A stretch of DNA of 64,000 nucleotides from assembly GCF_023715465.1 (NCBI RefSeq), contig NZ_JAMBOE010000014.1, positions 1 to 64,000 of the forward strand. The letters run 5' to 3'. A model generated the notes under the pieces. It saw only the letters and a program-made list of their open reading frames with translations, searched no databases and was not told the origin of the DNA. A program made the position numbers and the translations under genes. The DNA comes from Paenibacillus macerans (GTDB lineage: Bacteria; Bacillota; Bacilli; Paenibacillales; Paenibacillaceae). This document shows, one piece after another, positions 10,281-18,720 of the stretch; position 1 is the stretch's first letter, and every line of letters starts with the position of its first letter.

Positions 10281-11900
10281 TCATCTCCGGTATTCCATAG
10301 GGGTGGCGCCCGTGTAACCTTTAAACGTTTTGATAAAATAACTCTGATTGTCGTAACCGAGCAGTTCGCCAATCTCCCCAACCGAATGCCTGGTCCCGTC
10401 CAGCAGTTCTTTGGCCCGCTCCATTTTCATGTGCGTAATATACTCTATGAAGGTCATGCCCGTTTCCTTCTTGAACAGCCGGCTGAAATAGCTCGGGTTC
10501 AAATGGAGATGCCCAGCCACCTCGTCCAGGCTGATCCGCGTATGAAGGCGGAGGGAGACGAACCGGCAGGCCTCTGCCACCTCGGTTCGCCGGCTCGCCC
10601 CCGAACCCGCCTCCGTCAGAGCGGCAATCCGCTCCAGATGAAGCTTCAACCAGGCGCCAAGCTCGGACAGCGAATAAATGTCGACCAGTTCCTTGTGCAG
10701 GGACTCGGCGGAATAGGACGGGCGGATCGAATGCAGCGAGTGCAGCTTCAGCTTCAGATCAAGCAGCAGCTTCAGCGTCCAGTCCTTGACGGTCTCCGGC
10801 GCATATCGCGCCCGGCCGATCATGGACATCCATTGGTCCGCTACGCTTCCGGCCAGGGGCGGGTTTTTGCTGAGCAGCGCCTCCCTCAGCTCCGCGTTGG
10901 CCCGGTCATAAAAAGCAAACAGATTCGGCTGCTCGCCATCCCCTGCGCTATCCAAGGTCTTTTCGCTCCGTTTGGCAATTTCCCCGGGTTCCAGGTAAAA
11001 CCGCACCTTCTCACCGTTAAGCAGCTCGCCAAGCTTCTGTTTCAGCCCCTCCGCACCGCTGCAGCTCTCTCCCAAAACAAAGGACATGCCAACCTTAAGC
11101 ACGCGGCGCAGCGTGGATTGCATCTCCCGCAGGCACGCGGCCGCTTCGCCCGCGGCATTCCGCTTCAGCGAAGGCGTATGGGCGAACAGTAAAATCGACG
11201 TCCCGGCGCCAAATCTGACATGAAGACCTTGCAGCGGCAGCTCGTTCCAAACTTCTCCCAGCACATTGCCGATCGCAAAATGCAGCGTCCGGTCCGATGC
11301 GAAGCGGTGCTTCACCGTCTGGTAATTCTCCACGTAACCGATCGCCGGCAAACAGGACTGCCCGGGTAGAAACAGGCCGTATTCCCTTGCTTCCTGCTCC
11401 CACTTCTGCGCCGAAAAAAGCGGCTGATCGATCAGGCTCGCCAGCATCTGCTCCTTGCGCAGCTCGCTCGTCTCCACGACCAGATGCTTCATCCGCGACT
11501 GCTCCCAGCCGTTGTGCGCCTCTTCGTCCATATGGTCCTTGAACCGGCGCAGCACCGCGGCCACATCCTCCGGATCAAGCGTATCCTTCAGCAAATAATC
11601 CTGCACATTCAGCCGCATCGCCTGCTGGGCGTATTCAAATTCGCTGTGGCAGGACAAAATGGCGATCCGCACATGCGGTGACATCCGCCGGATTCGGGCC
11701 GACAGCTCCAGTCCGTCCATCCTGGGCATCCCGATGTCCGTGATCAGGATGTCCGGCATTTCCCGCTGCGCCTGCTCCCAGGCACTCCAGCCGTTTTCGT
11801 AGGAACCCATCAGGCGCAGCCCCAGCCCCTCCCAAGGAATCGCCTCCGACAGCAATTGGGTCACGGGATAATCGTCGTCCACCAGCATCACGTTATACAT
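10281..11900 (-). CDS. YesN-type response regulator, AraC family
   Basis: A 539-residue regulator with an N-terminal receiver domain (VDDD at residues 7–10 and phospho-acceptor Asp55 in ITDIGMPRMDG). A long middle linker follows, then a C-terminal AraC double helix-turn-helix (LDEVAGHLHLNPSYFSRLF, then SVGEIGELLGYDNQSYFIKTF). It overlaps the stop of the partner kinase by one base, so the two are translationally coupled. By analogy with YesMN systems of Bacillus and Paenibacillus it should activate the adjoining transporter and enzyme genes when the kinase senses the sugar. Confidence 0.92.
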   Translation of the reverse strand: MYNVMLVDDDYPVTQLLSEAIPWEGLGLRLMGSYENGWSAWEQAQREMPDILITDIGMPRMDGLELSARIRRMSPHVRIAILSCHSEFEYAQQAMRLNVQDYLLKDTLDPEDVAAVLRRFKDHMDEEAHNGWEQSRMKHLVVETSELRKEQMLASLIDQPLFSAQKWEQEAREYGLFLPGQSCLPAIGYVENYQTVKHRFASDRTLHFAIGNVLGEVWNELPLQGLHVRFGAGTSILLFAHTPSLKRNAAGEAAACLREMQSTLRRVLKVGMSFVLGESCSGAEGLKQKLGELLNGEKVRFYLEPGEIAKRSEKTLDSAGDGEQPNLFAFYDRANAELREALLSKNPPLAGSVADQWMSMIGRARYAPETVKDWTLKLLLDLKLKLHSLHSIRPSYSAESLHKELVDIYSLSELGAWLKLHLERIAALTEAGSGASRRTEVAEACRFVSLRLHTRISLDEVAGHLHLNPSYFSRLFKKETGMTFIEYITHMKMERAKELLDGTRHSVGEIGELLGYDNQSYFIKTFKGYTGATPMEYRR

Positions 11901-13684
11901 CAGCGCTCTCCCCTATCGTGAGGAATGTACATCTCGATCACCGTTCCGAGTCCCGGTTCGCTGTGAATTTCCACGTGGAACATTGGCCCGAACCTCAGGC
12001 GCATCCGCTCCATCACATTGTGCAGGCCCATCCCGGAAAAATGGCCTTTCGGCTTTAAACCGCCTAGCTCTGCGGCCGCCCCCGTATCGTTCATCCTGCG
12101 CAGCGTGGCTTCAAGCTTCGCCTCTTCCATCCCGGCGCCGTCATCCGCGACGGTGAGCAGCAAACCGTCCGGCTCCATCGAAGCAGCGATCCTGATGACG
12201 CCGGCTTGCTGTGTGAGTCCGTGGATCAGTGCGTTTTCCACCAGCGGCTGCAGGATGAGCCGCGGCACTTTCACGAGAAAAGCCTCCGGCCCAACCGCGA
12301 GCTCCAGCGTCACTTCCTGCTTCTGGCGCAAATTCATCAGCCGCACGTAATGCGAAACGAGCTCGATTTCTTCATGCAATGGAATTTCATCCTCTTCGCG
12401 GCTGATCGTCATCCGCAGCAGCGTGGACAACGAACCGATCATTTTGGCGCTCTCCAGATCGCCCTGCTTCATCACTTTCATCCGAATCGAGTTGAGCACG
12501 TTAAACAAAAAATGCGGGTTGATCTGCGCCTGCAGCATTTTCAGCTCCGCCGTCCGTTTGCGGGCTTGAGTGGCGGAAATCTCCGCGATCATTTCCTTTA
12601 CCCGGTCCAGCATCTGGTCGAACAACAACCCCAGCCGCCCGATTTCGTCATTGCCGCGAACGCCGGAGCGCACCTCCAGGTTGCCCCGCTGCACCGCCGA
12701 CGCCGCCTTGCCGAGCCGCACCAGCGGTCTGGTGAACGTTCTGACCAACACGATCAGCATCGCCATGAACACGATAAACGAGATGATCTGAAACAAGAAC
12801 ACACGGTTGAAAATCGAGCTGATATTAACCGTCGCCTCCTGGTAGGGTTGGGTAAGGATCAGCCGCCAGCCGTTCAGGGCGATGCTCTGCTCGGCCACAA
12901 GCCGCGTTTCCCCATCATCCCGCGAAATAAGGGAGGTTTCGGGATACATGCCGCCGATGTTATCCTTGTTCCGGTCCGCCACAACCCTCCCTGCGGCATC
13001 CACCAAGCGCACCTCCTGGCCCGCGGTCAGTTCGCTGAAAATATCGCTGACCTGATCCTCCATCACCGTCACGACGACATACCCGTAAATGTCCGAGTTG
13101 GCCAGCCGCAGCGTGCGCGCCACCGACACCTGGTAAGGATGGTCGAACCGGTCGTACTTAAATTGTGTTGGCTCCGCGCCAATCCAATAAGAATCCAACC
13201 CCTGCAGCTCGTCGAGCTGTTCGAACCAGGGTTCCTGCAGCAAATCGCGCGGATTGTAATCGCTTACGGAATAATTCATAAAATAAGATCCGTCGGTGAG
13301 CAGCACCGTTACATAGCTTTTTTCGCCAACCACGGTCAGGCTGTCCAGCTGTTCCAGCACGCGGTTCGCGTCGGTAAATTTCCGGTAAGGGTCCGGCTCC
13401 TTATACCCGGAGGCCACCAGCTTGAAATACGTGTTCAACCCCGCATTGACCTGGATGTAATTGGCGATGTCCAGCATGCCTTTTAATAAATGGGTCACCG
13501 AGCCGTTTACCAGTTCGAGCGAATTTTCCGCATTGGCGATGGCCTGCTGCTTGACCGCCTTTTGCGTCAGCGCATGATACACGTTTAAAGTGAAGGCAGC
13601 GGGAACGAGAATGCAGGCCACCGCGGCCAAAATCAATTTCGCGCGAATCGACCGGGGCGCAAAGTGGCTGAGCCGCTTGAACAT
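11900..13684 (-). CDS. YesM-type sensor histidine kinase
   Basis: A 594-residue membrane kinase. It has one membrane helix near residues 16–37, an extracellular sensor region, a second helix near 295–315, a HAMP segment, and a His_kinase domain with phospho-acceptor His in QAQINPHFLFNVLNSIR. The HATPase domain ends with DDGAGM and GMGLHNVMERM. Kinases of this class pair with YesN-type regulators and usually sense sugars directly or through a binding protein. The gene sits between the binding-protein gene and its regulator. A hairpin in the gap upstream (13703–13726) may lower its expression relative to the binding protein. Confidence 0.93.
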   Translation of the reverse strand: MFKRLSHFAPRSIRAKLILAAVACILVPAAFTLNVYHALTQKAVKQQAIANAENSLELVNGSVTHLLKGMLDIANYIQVNAGLNTYFKLVASGYKEPDPYRKFTDANRVLEQLDSLTVVGEKSYVTVLLTDGSYFMNYSVSDYNPRDLLQEPWFEQLDELQGLDSYWIGAEPTQFKYDRFDHPYQVSVARTLRLANSDIYGYVVVTVMEDQVSDIFSELTAGQEVRLVDAAGRVVADRNKDNIGGMYPETSLISRDDGETRLVAEQSIALNGWRLILTQPYQEATVNISSIFNRVFLFQIISFIVFMAMLIVLVRTFTRPLVRLGKAASAVQRGNLEVRSGVRGNDEIGRLGLLFDQMLDRVKEMIAEISATQARKRTAELKMLQAQINPHFLFNVLNSIRMKVMKQGDLESAKMIGSLSTLLRMTISREEDEIPLHEEIELVSHYVRLMNLRQKQEVTLELAVGPEAFLVKVPRLILQPLVENALIHGLTQQAGVIRIAASMEPDGLLLTVADDGAGMEEAKLEATLRRMNDTGAAAELGGLKPKGHFSGMGLHNVMERMRLRFGPMFHVEIHSEPGLGTVIEMYIPHDRGER

Positions 13685-13702
13685 TTCACTTCTCCCCTTA
13701 GC

Positions 13703-13726
13703 GAAAAGGGGGACGATGCCGTCCCC
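13703..13726 (-). terminator. hairpin between binding-protein and kinase genes
   Basis: On the minus strand GGGGACG, a 4-nt loop and CGTCCCC are followed by CTTTTCG. The T run is short, so partial termination or mRNA 3'-end protection is more likely than full termination. Confidence 0.4.
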
Positions 13727-13747
13727 TGTTTTGGATCATTTTACCAC

Positions 13748-15175
13748 TCATTTTTTGTTGGATTCAATAATTTGGTTAACGCGTTCCTGACAATTTTTGA
13801 TCGTCGTATCGATATCCTGGTTGCCCAAAATCAGCTTCTCGTACTCCTCGTTGATTGCCTTGTACACCTCAGCCTGGTAGGAGGAAGGCGGGATGATCGC
13901 GGAAGCCTTGGAGGCCATCAGCGTGTTCACCAGCGATTTTTTGTCGACCTTCTCCGGATTTTTCGTGCCAGCCAGAATCGTATCGATAATGCCGGTGATT
14001 TCCTCAGAGCTTACGCCGTTCCACGCCGGAATGTTTTTCCCCTGAACAATTTGCCCTTCCGTCGTATACCAGCGGACAAAGCGGTAAGCCTCTTCCTTGT
14101 GCTGCGATTTGGCGGCGACGGCCACATAATCGGTGGTCACCGGCGTCAGGCCGATTTCATCCTCGGGATTGTTTTTCGGGAACGGGGCAACGGCCACGTT
14201 AAAATTCAACGGGACTTTGTCGGTGCCGCCGATTTCCGTGTTCATCCAGCTCCCGATCGTCAGCATGCTGGCCGATTCGTTGAAAAATTGCGTCCGGTAA
14301 GCGAGCTTTTGCGAGATCATATCGGTATAAGGTACGGAAGACTGGTCTTCTTTCTCCATCCGAACGCGCAGCTCCAGCGATTTGCGGAAATTCGGATCAT
14401 CCAGATTGGACGAGCCGTCTGCTTTGAGGAAATCGGCATTTTGCGGCTGGTTCAGCATCATCAGCTTAATGTATTCCATCCATCCGCCGGCTTGCGGCCC
14501 GTGAAAGTAAGTCCCGTACCGTTTGTTTGCGCCTTCCCCTTGGGTCAGCTTTTTCGCATAATCGGCATATTCGTCCCAGGTCCAGTCGGCAGGCACCGGA
14601 AGTCCCGCCGCTTCAAGATGATCTTTGTTCAACAGCACGTACCATGGATTAAACTTTCCTGGAAGCGCATACACTTTACCGTCCAAATGAGTGTCCACTT
14701 TGTAATCCTCTTCCACGGTGTACCCGTCTTTGCCGATGTAATCGTCGAGCGGCTCGGCCATGCCCAACGCCACACGCTGTGCGTATCCGGCGGCATCGCT
14801 GAACATCAGGATATCCATCTGCGCCGATGAGGCCGCTTCCAGGTCCAGCTTTTTGAACGCCTCCTGGGTGTCTCCTTTTTCGCTTAGCTGCACCAGTTCT
14901 ACCGTTACCCCCGGATTGGTCTGCTCATAGGCCTCCAATGTGTGCTTCCAGTTGTACGCCTCCTCGGTTCCGTACGTGTACAAGCGAAGATTCACCTTGC
15001 CGCCGCCATCATCGGATTTTCCTCCTTCCGCAGCTTGAGATCCCCCGCCGTTGCCTCCGTCTCCCTGATTGGCACTGCCGCCCCCACAGCCCGCCAGCAG
15101 CCCGATCAGCAGCATCATGGCCAGCATGGCCGACCATAACTTTACCTGCTTTGCCCCCGTTTTCCGTTTGTTCAT
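13748..15175 (-). CDS. ABC transporter sugar-binding lipoprotein (family 1)
   Basis: A 475-residue extracellular solute-binding protein. It begins with a lipoprotein signal ending in LLAGC, followed by a Gly/Ser-rich tether, so the mature protein is anchored outside the membrane. The body shows family-1 features (NPGVTVELVQL; WTWDEYADYAKKL). It binds the oligosaccharide and delivers it to the two permeases encoded just upstream. Permeases, binding protein, kinase and regulator follow each other on one strand. The ligand is probably an oligosaccharide released from a uronate polymer, by context. Confidence 0.92.
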   Translation of the reverse strand: MNKRKTGAKQVKLWSAMLAMMLLIGLLAGCGGGSANQGDGGNGGGSQAAEGGKSDDGGGKVNLRLYTYGTEEAYNWKHTLEAYEQTNPGVTVELVQLSEKGDTQEAFKKLDLEAASSAQMDILMFSDAAGYAQRVALGMAEPLDDYIGKDGYTVEEDYKVDTHLDGKVYALPGKFNPWYVLLNKDHLEAAGLPVPADWTWDEYADYAKKLTQGEGANKRYGTYFHGPQAGGWMEYIKLMMLNQPQNADFLKADGSSNLDDPNFRKSLELRVRMEKEDQSSVPYTDMISQKLAYRTQFFNESASMLTIGSWMNTEIGGTDKVPLNFNVAVAPFPKNNPEDEIGLTPVTTDYVAVAAKSQHKEEAYRFVRWYTTEGQIVQGKNIPAWNGVSSEEITGIIDTILAGTKNPEKVDKKSLVNTLMASKASAIIPPSSYQAEVYKAINEEYEKLILGNQDIDTTIKNCQERVNQIIESNKK

Positions 15176-15244
15176 GTGTTACCCCTCCTTGGTCAGGATA
15201 TATATGGATTCCCCCGGACAGTTCTTATGTCTAATCTTATGCCT

Positions 15245-16084
15245 TTAACCTTTCACCCCGCCGAGAGCAATTCCTTCAATCACGCTTTTTTGCCCGATGA
15301 TGAAAATAATCAGGAGCGGAAAGATCGCCGACACCGCCCCGGCCATAATCAGCGAATAAAATTCCCCGCTCATGGACGTGAATTTCTGCATCGCCAGCGG
15401 CAGCGTAAACCATTTGTCGGTCCGTAGAAAAATCAGCGGATTCTGATAATCGTTCCACGTCCAGATAAAACGCAAGATCGCATAAGTCGCCACGGCCGGC
15501 TTCACCAGCGGCAAACCGATCGAACGGAAAATCCGGAAATGCCCGGCCCCGTCGATTTTTGCCGACTCGATGAAATCCTGGTGTACGCCCATAAAAAACT
15601 GCCGCAGCATAAACGTCCCCAGCACGCTGAAGCTGCTGATGATAATCAGGCCGAGATGGCTGTCGAACAGCCCGATGTTGCGGTACAAAATAAACTGCGG
15701 CACCAAAATCGCCTGGCTCGGAATCATATAGGTGGCCAGCACGATCAGAAACAGCCATTGACTGGCGGCAAACTTGATCTTCGAGAAGCCGTAGGCCGCC
15801 AAACTGGAGATCAGGCTGGAAATAAACGTCGTCGCCACAGCCACCTTAATCGAATTCCAGTAATACACGTAAAACGGATAATCGCCAAACCACACCTCTT
15901 TGTAATTTTCCACCGCGTTCCAGGTCCGGGGAATCCACTCAATCGGGTAGACGAACACCTCGGTTTCGATTTTGAACGACGTCATCAGCATCCAGAAGAA
16001 AGGAAGCAGAAACAGGATGCTTGCGGCAAACATCAGCAGCGTCAGAACAGCCCTCGGCCACTCGATACGGCGGCTCACCATCAT
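15245..16084 (-). CDS. CUT1 ABC sugar permease (MalG/LplC-like)
   Basis: A 279-residue inner-membrane permease with six predicted helices. The EAA loop that contacts the ATPase is visible as ESAKIDGAGHFRIFRSIGLP. It forms a heterodimer with the product of the preceding gene (16103–17053). No ATPase gene lies in the locus. CUT1 systems in Bacillales commonly share an MsmX-type ATPase encoded elsewhere. Confidence 0.93.
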   Translation of the reverse strand: MMVSRRIEWPRAVLTLLMFAASILFLLPFFWMLMTSFKIETEVFVYPIEWIPRTWNAVENYKEVWFGDYPFYVYYWNSIKVAVATTFISSLISSLAAYGFSKIKFAASQWLFLIVLATYMIPSQAILVPQFILYRNIGLFDSHLGLIIISSFSVLGTFMLRQFFMGVHQDFIESAKIDGAGHFRIFRSIGLPLVKPAVATYAILRFIWTWNDYQNPLIFLRTDKWFTLPLAMQKFTSMSGEFYSLIMAGAVSAIFPLLIIFIIGQKSVIEGIALGGVKG

Positions 16085-16102
16085 CTAAGCCCACTCCTTT
16101 CC

Positions 16103-17053
16103 TCAGTAATTGACCCATTTTTTCTGGGCGATCCATTGAATGAACGTAATCAGCATGACCAGCCCGAACAGCACGGTGGCGATGGAGGACGCGTAGCCCA
16201 CCTTCAAATTCACGAAGGCCGTATCATACAGATACCACACCATCATCGTCGTCGAACCGATCGGTCCCCCTTGGGTCAATACGGCGATGATGTCGAACAC
16301 TTTAAACGTGGAAATAATCCCGGTGACCATCAGAAAAAAAGACGTCGGCGACAGCAGCGGAAACGTAATGCGGCGGAATTTCACCCACCCGTTCGCGCCG
16401 TCGATATCGGCGGCTTCGTACAGATCCTTGGGGATCGATTGAAGCCCGGCGATGTAAATGATCAGGTTGAAGCCAATGGAGATCCAGACCGTAATCATCA
16501 TGATCGAGATGAGCGCATAGTTCGGATCGGCGATCCATTTCGGCGGATCGGCGAAGCCGATCGTCTTCAAAAGCTCGTTGATCGGGCCGTAGGAAGGCTG
16601 AAACAGCACCTGCCAGACAACGGCCACGGCGACGATGTTGGAGATGTAAGGCATGAAGTAAGCCACCTTGAAATAGCCCTTCATGTACACGTAGCGGTCG
16701 ATCAAAATGGCCAGCACCATCGAAATCAGCATATAGGCCGGGACGGTCAGCAGAAAGAGCAAATTGTTGCGAAGTGAACGAATAAACATCGAATCTTCCA
16801 TCAGGTTGCGGAAATTTTCCAAGCCGACAAAGCGGATGCCGTCCCAGCCCTGCACGAAATTCCAGTCCGCAAACCCGAGCACCAGCGTGGCGAGAATCGG
16901 CATCAGTACCAGCACGGACACGCCCAACAGCATCGGGCTGACGAACAATAATCCGGCGATCGTTTCGCCGCGCTGCAAGGATTTCATTTTACGGCCGCTG
17001 GCGGCGTGAGGCCGCTTCACCGCCGGTTGAGCCGGACCAGCCATGGATATCAC
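16103..17053 (-). CDS. CUT1 ABC sugar permease (MalF/LplB-like)
   Basis: A 316-residue permease with six membrane helices after a basic N-terminus. The EAA loop reads EAADIDGANGWVKFRRITFP. It is the first gene of the polysaccharide locus. GAGGTGATATCC precedes the ATG. Only about 40 bp separate the start from the copied gyrB-type terminator at 17093–17124. A promoter for this operon must lie beyond that hairpin or overlap it. Confidence 0.93.
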   Translation of the reverse strand: MISMAGPAQPAVKRPHAASGRKMKSLQRGETIAGLLFVSPMLLGVSVLVLMPILATLVLGFADWNFVQGWDGIRFVGLENFRNLMEDSMFIRSLRNNLLFLLTVPAYMLISMVLAILIDRYVYMKGYFKVAYFMPYISNIVAVAVVWQVLFQPSYGPINELLKTIGFADPPKWIADPNYALISIMMITVWISIGFNLIIYIAGLQSIPKDLYEAADIDGANGWVKFRRITFPLLSPTSFFLMVTGIISTFKVFDIIAVLTQGGPIGSTTMMVWYLYDTAFVNLKVGYASSIATVLFGLVMLITFIQWIAQKKWVNY

Positions 17054-17097
17054 CTCGGAATGAAGTAGTAAATTCTAAAGCACCTCCATATTAAAAA

Positions 17098-17166
17098 AAA
17101 TACCGCCACCACAGTGACGGTATTTTGATCAATTTCACGCTGATTTTTACTTTTTCGCCCACCCGA
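17098..17166. repeat. 69-bp direct repeat, left copy (includes gyrB-type terminator)
   Basis: These 69 bp are identical to 22057–22125, which lies immediately after the gyrB stop codon. The repeat holds the gyrB terminator hairpin (minus strand: ATACCGTCAC, TGTG loop, GTGGCGGTAT). This copy has the better T run of eight. The pair brackets the 5-kb accessory block and could be attachment-site or target duplications, or what remains of a duplicated gyrB end. Confidence 0.9.
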
Positions 17167-17277
17167 CCTCGTGTAGTCCCCCTGATACTTTATATCCGCC
17201 ACCGCCGAATTTCCCCCCGGCATGCAGCACGGTCATGACGACTTCGAGCGTCGATTTCTGCAGCTTCTCATTCAGCG
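17167..17277 (-). pseudogene. gyrB internal fragment (ghost copy)
   Basis: These 111 bp match gyrB 23679–23789 with about four mismatches. They encode the ATPase-domain stretch from LNEKLQKSTLEV to KVSGGLH. Because the left neighbour is the 69-bp copy of the gyrB downstream region, the ghost looks like a second gyrB 3' portion from which about 1.55 kb (22126–23678 equivalent) was deleted. It has no start and is not functional. Confidence 0.88.
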
Positions 17278-17485
17278 GATCACCGTGCAACACATGCTGT
17301 ATAAATTCGGTGTCCACCCACACCGATTGAGACATACGTTCTGCCGTGAACTCGTCAGCACCCCCGGTGTAGATATTGCCACGGTCGCGGAGCTGGTCGG
17401 ACACGCCAACATTAACGTAACCAGGCGATTCGCGAAACCGACGGAGGCAGAAATCATAGAGGCGGTTGATCAAGCTTTTACGTAA
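17278..17485 (+). pseudogene. tyrosine recombinase C-terminal remnant
   Basis: The plus strand reads HRLRHTFCRELVSTPGVD, then VAELVGHANINVTRRFAKP and a short acidic tail to a stop. This is the C-terminal catalytic end of a XerC/D-type tyrosine recombinase, with the HxxR and downstream His motifs. The position of the nucleophilic tyrosine holds Phe (RRFAKP). The N-terminal two thirds are missing and the fragment is fused to antisense gyrB sequence. It is a dead relic, probably of the element that entered here. Confidence 0.85.
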
Positions 17486-17499
17486 GCCCTGCTTACAGT

Positions 17500-17539
17500 A
17501 AAAAGACGTGTAAAGGATACCACCTTTACACGTCTTTTT
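17500..17539. terminator. bidirectional terminator
   Basis: AAAAAGACGTGTAAAGG pairs with CCTTTACACGTCTTTTT across a 6-nt loop, a 17-bp perfect stem with A/T runs on both sides. It can end transcription from the recombinase remnant (plus) and from the secreted-protein gene (minus). Confidence 0.9.
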
Positions 17540-17577
17540 CTATTTATCCCAAAACCATAACTTGAATATTCTACCTG

Positions 17578-18039
17578 TTAGTTGTTTGGACCCCAATCAT
17601 AGGCTGAAATATCTCCATACGCTTTACCAACAACTTTAAAATGCAATTTCTTACCAACTGGCAAATCTGTAAAGTATTTAGTTGTTGAGGTGTCACCTAA
17701 ATTAATCGTATCAAGAACAATATCCTCATCAAGCCAATTTTTTTGTATCACTTGCAATTTAAATTTGTTACCTGTACCACTCGGTGACCAAACCACTTTA
17801 ATAGAGTTGTTATTCAATGTGAAATATCCAAAATCATAACTATTAGAAACTTTGAGACTCCCATTTACAATAAGTCTCTCATTACCCATGTAAGGCACAA
17901 TCACACTTTGCCCACTAAGAGAATTATTGTCACGAGGGATAAAGGAGTCATTGGCAGATGCAGATATAGGTCCAGCCAATGAAGATACCACTAAAGCAGA
18001 GGCAATTGTAGCTACTACTCTTCTTTTAAATCCTTTCAT
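17578..18039 (-). CDS. secreted protein of unknown function
   Basis: A 153-residue protein with a clear Sec signal peptide: a KRR positive start, a hydrophobic core and a likely cut after ISASA. The mature part is a predicted β-rich domain of about 125 residues (KVSNSYDFGYF; TTKYFTDLPVGKKLHFKV). I do not recognise the family. The start at 18039 is chosen because GGGGGAG lies 6 nt upstream. The gene is more AT-rich than its neighbours, as in acquired DNA. The terminator at 17500–17539 follows it. Confidence 0.7.
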   Translation of the reverse strand: MKGFKRRVVATIASALVVSSLAGPISASANDSFIPRDNNSLSGQSVIVPYMGNERLIVNGSLKVSNSYDFGYFTLNNNSIKVVWSPSGTGNKFKLQVIQKNWLDEDIVLDTINLGDTSTTKYFTDLPVGKKLHFKVVGKAYGDISAYDWGPNN

Positions 18040-18131
18040 GAGCAACTCCCCCAATACAGGAATATTATGGTACAATATTAATTATAGAATATATTTACCA
18101 TGAAAGCAACAAGAAAGGATAAATTTTCAAA

Positions 18132-18509
18132 ATGGTGAAAATTTTAAGGAAAAGAAACCTAATGATTTTAGGTTTCATAATCCTTCTATTTGGAGTGTAC
18201 ACGATTGATTGGAGCGGGACGCCACAACCTGTAAAAGTAGTTAATCACTATCTAATGTTAGTTCAAAAGAAAGATGCTCAGGACGCCTATCAAATGTTGT
18301 ATATCAAAAACAGTAAAAGTAGATTATATTTTGAGACGTACAAGGAGAGTGTATACAGCGATCCATTGATCGAGTACAAAATTAAAGGCTCTTCAAAAAT
18401 AAACAAAAAGACGTATAACGTATCGACATATATAAATATGGATGGTTGGAAAACAGATTATACCTTCGAAGTAAGGAAAATCGATGGTAAATGGAAGATT
18501 GTATACTAA
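18132..18509 (+). CDS. membrane-anchored small protein of unknown function
   Basis: A 125-residue protein with a basic start (MVKILRKRN) and one hydrophobic segment at about residues 10–26, then a mainly α+β domain of about 95 residues. The layout (N-terminal anchor, a HYLMLVQKKDAQDAYQML helix, C-terminal strands ending KIDGKWKIVY) resembles DUF4878/NTF2-like lipoproteins, but there is no lipobox Cys. It diverges from the secreted protein at 17578–18039 and is similarly AT-rich. Confidence 0.6.
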   Translation: MVKILRKRNLMILGFIILLFGVYTIDWSGTPQPVKVVNHYLMLVQKKDAQDAYQMLYIKNSKSRLYFETYKESVYSDPLIEYKIKGSSKINKKTYNVSTYINMDGWKTDYTFEVRKIDGKWKIVY

Positions 18510-18535
18510 AATAGCTATTGTGCTAGTAAGAGTTT

Positions 18536-18625
18536 CTTGTTAGCACCTCCAGTGTAGATATTGCCACGGTCGCGGAGCTAGCCGAACACGCCGACAATAA
18601 CATAACCAGGCGATTCGCACTATCG
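18536..18625 (+). pseudogene. second tyrosine recombinase remnant
   Basis: About 90 bp match 17349–17440 of the first recombinase remnant, with roughly 85–90% identity (VDIATVAELAEHAD, then ITRRFALS). As in the first copy, Phe stands where the catalytic Tyr is expected. Only this 3' part survives. Confidence 0.75.
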
Positions 18626-18720
18626 GGTCCGTCGCTGCGTGTGTCTGTATACATAATCGGGTTAAGCCGGTGAGCTGCATCCTGAAAAAATGTATACAAA
18701 ATTAGACCTGCCATGCGCAA

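Noticed and set aside
12206..13486. 426-codon open frame opposite the sensor kinase
   Set aside because: Antisense shadow rich in His/Gln/Arg low-complexity residues, with no ribosome site.
15539..16777. 412-codon open frame opposite both permeases
   Set aside because: Crosses two real genes on the other strand and is full of His/Asp/Arg runs.
17147..17473. 108-codon minus-strand frame containing a gyrB-like end
   Set aside because: A chance fusion of antisense recombinase sequence with the gyrB ghost; no start signal and not a functional gene.
18523..18720. 65-codon minus-strand frame
   Set aside because: It is antisense to the second recombinase remnant and has no ribosome site.
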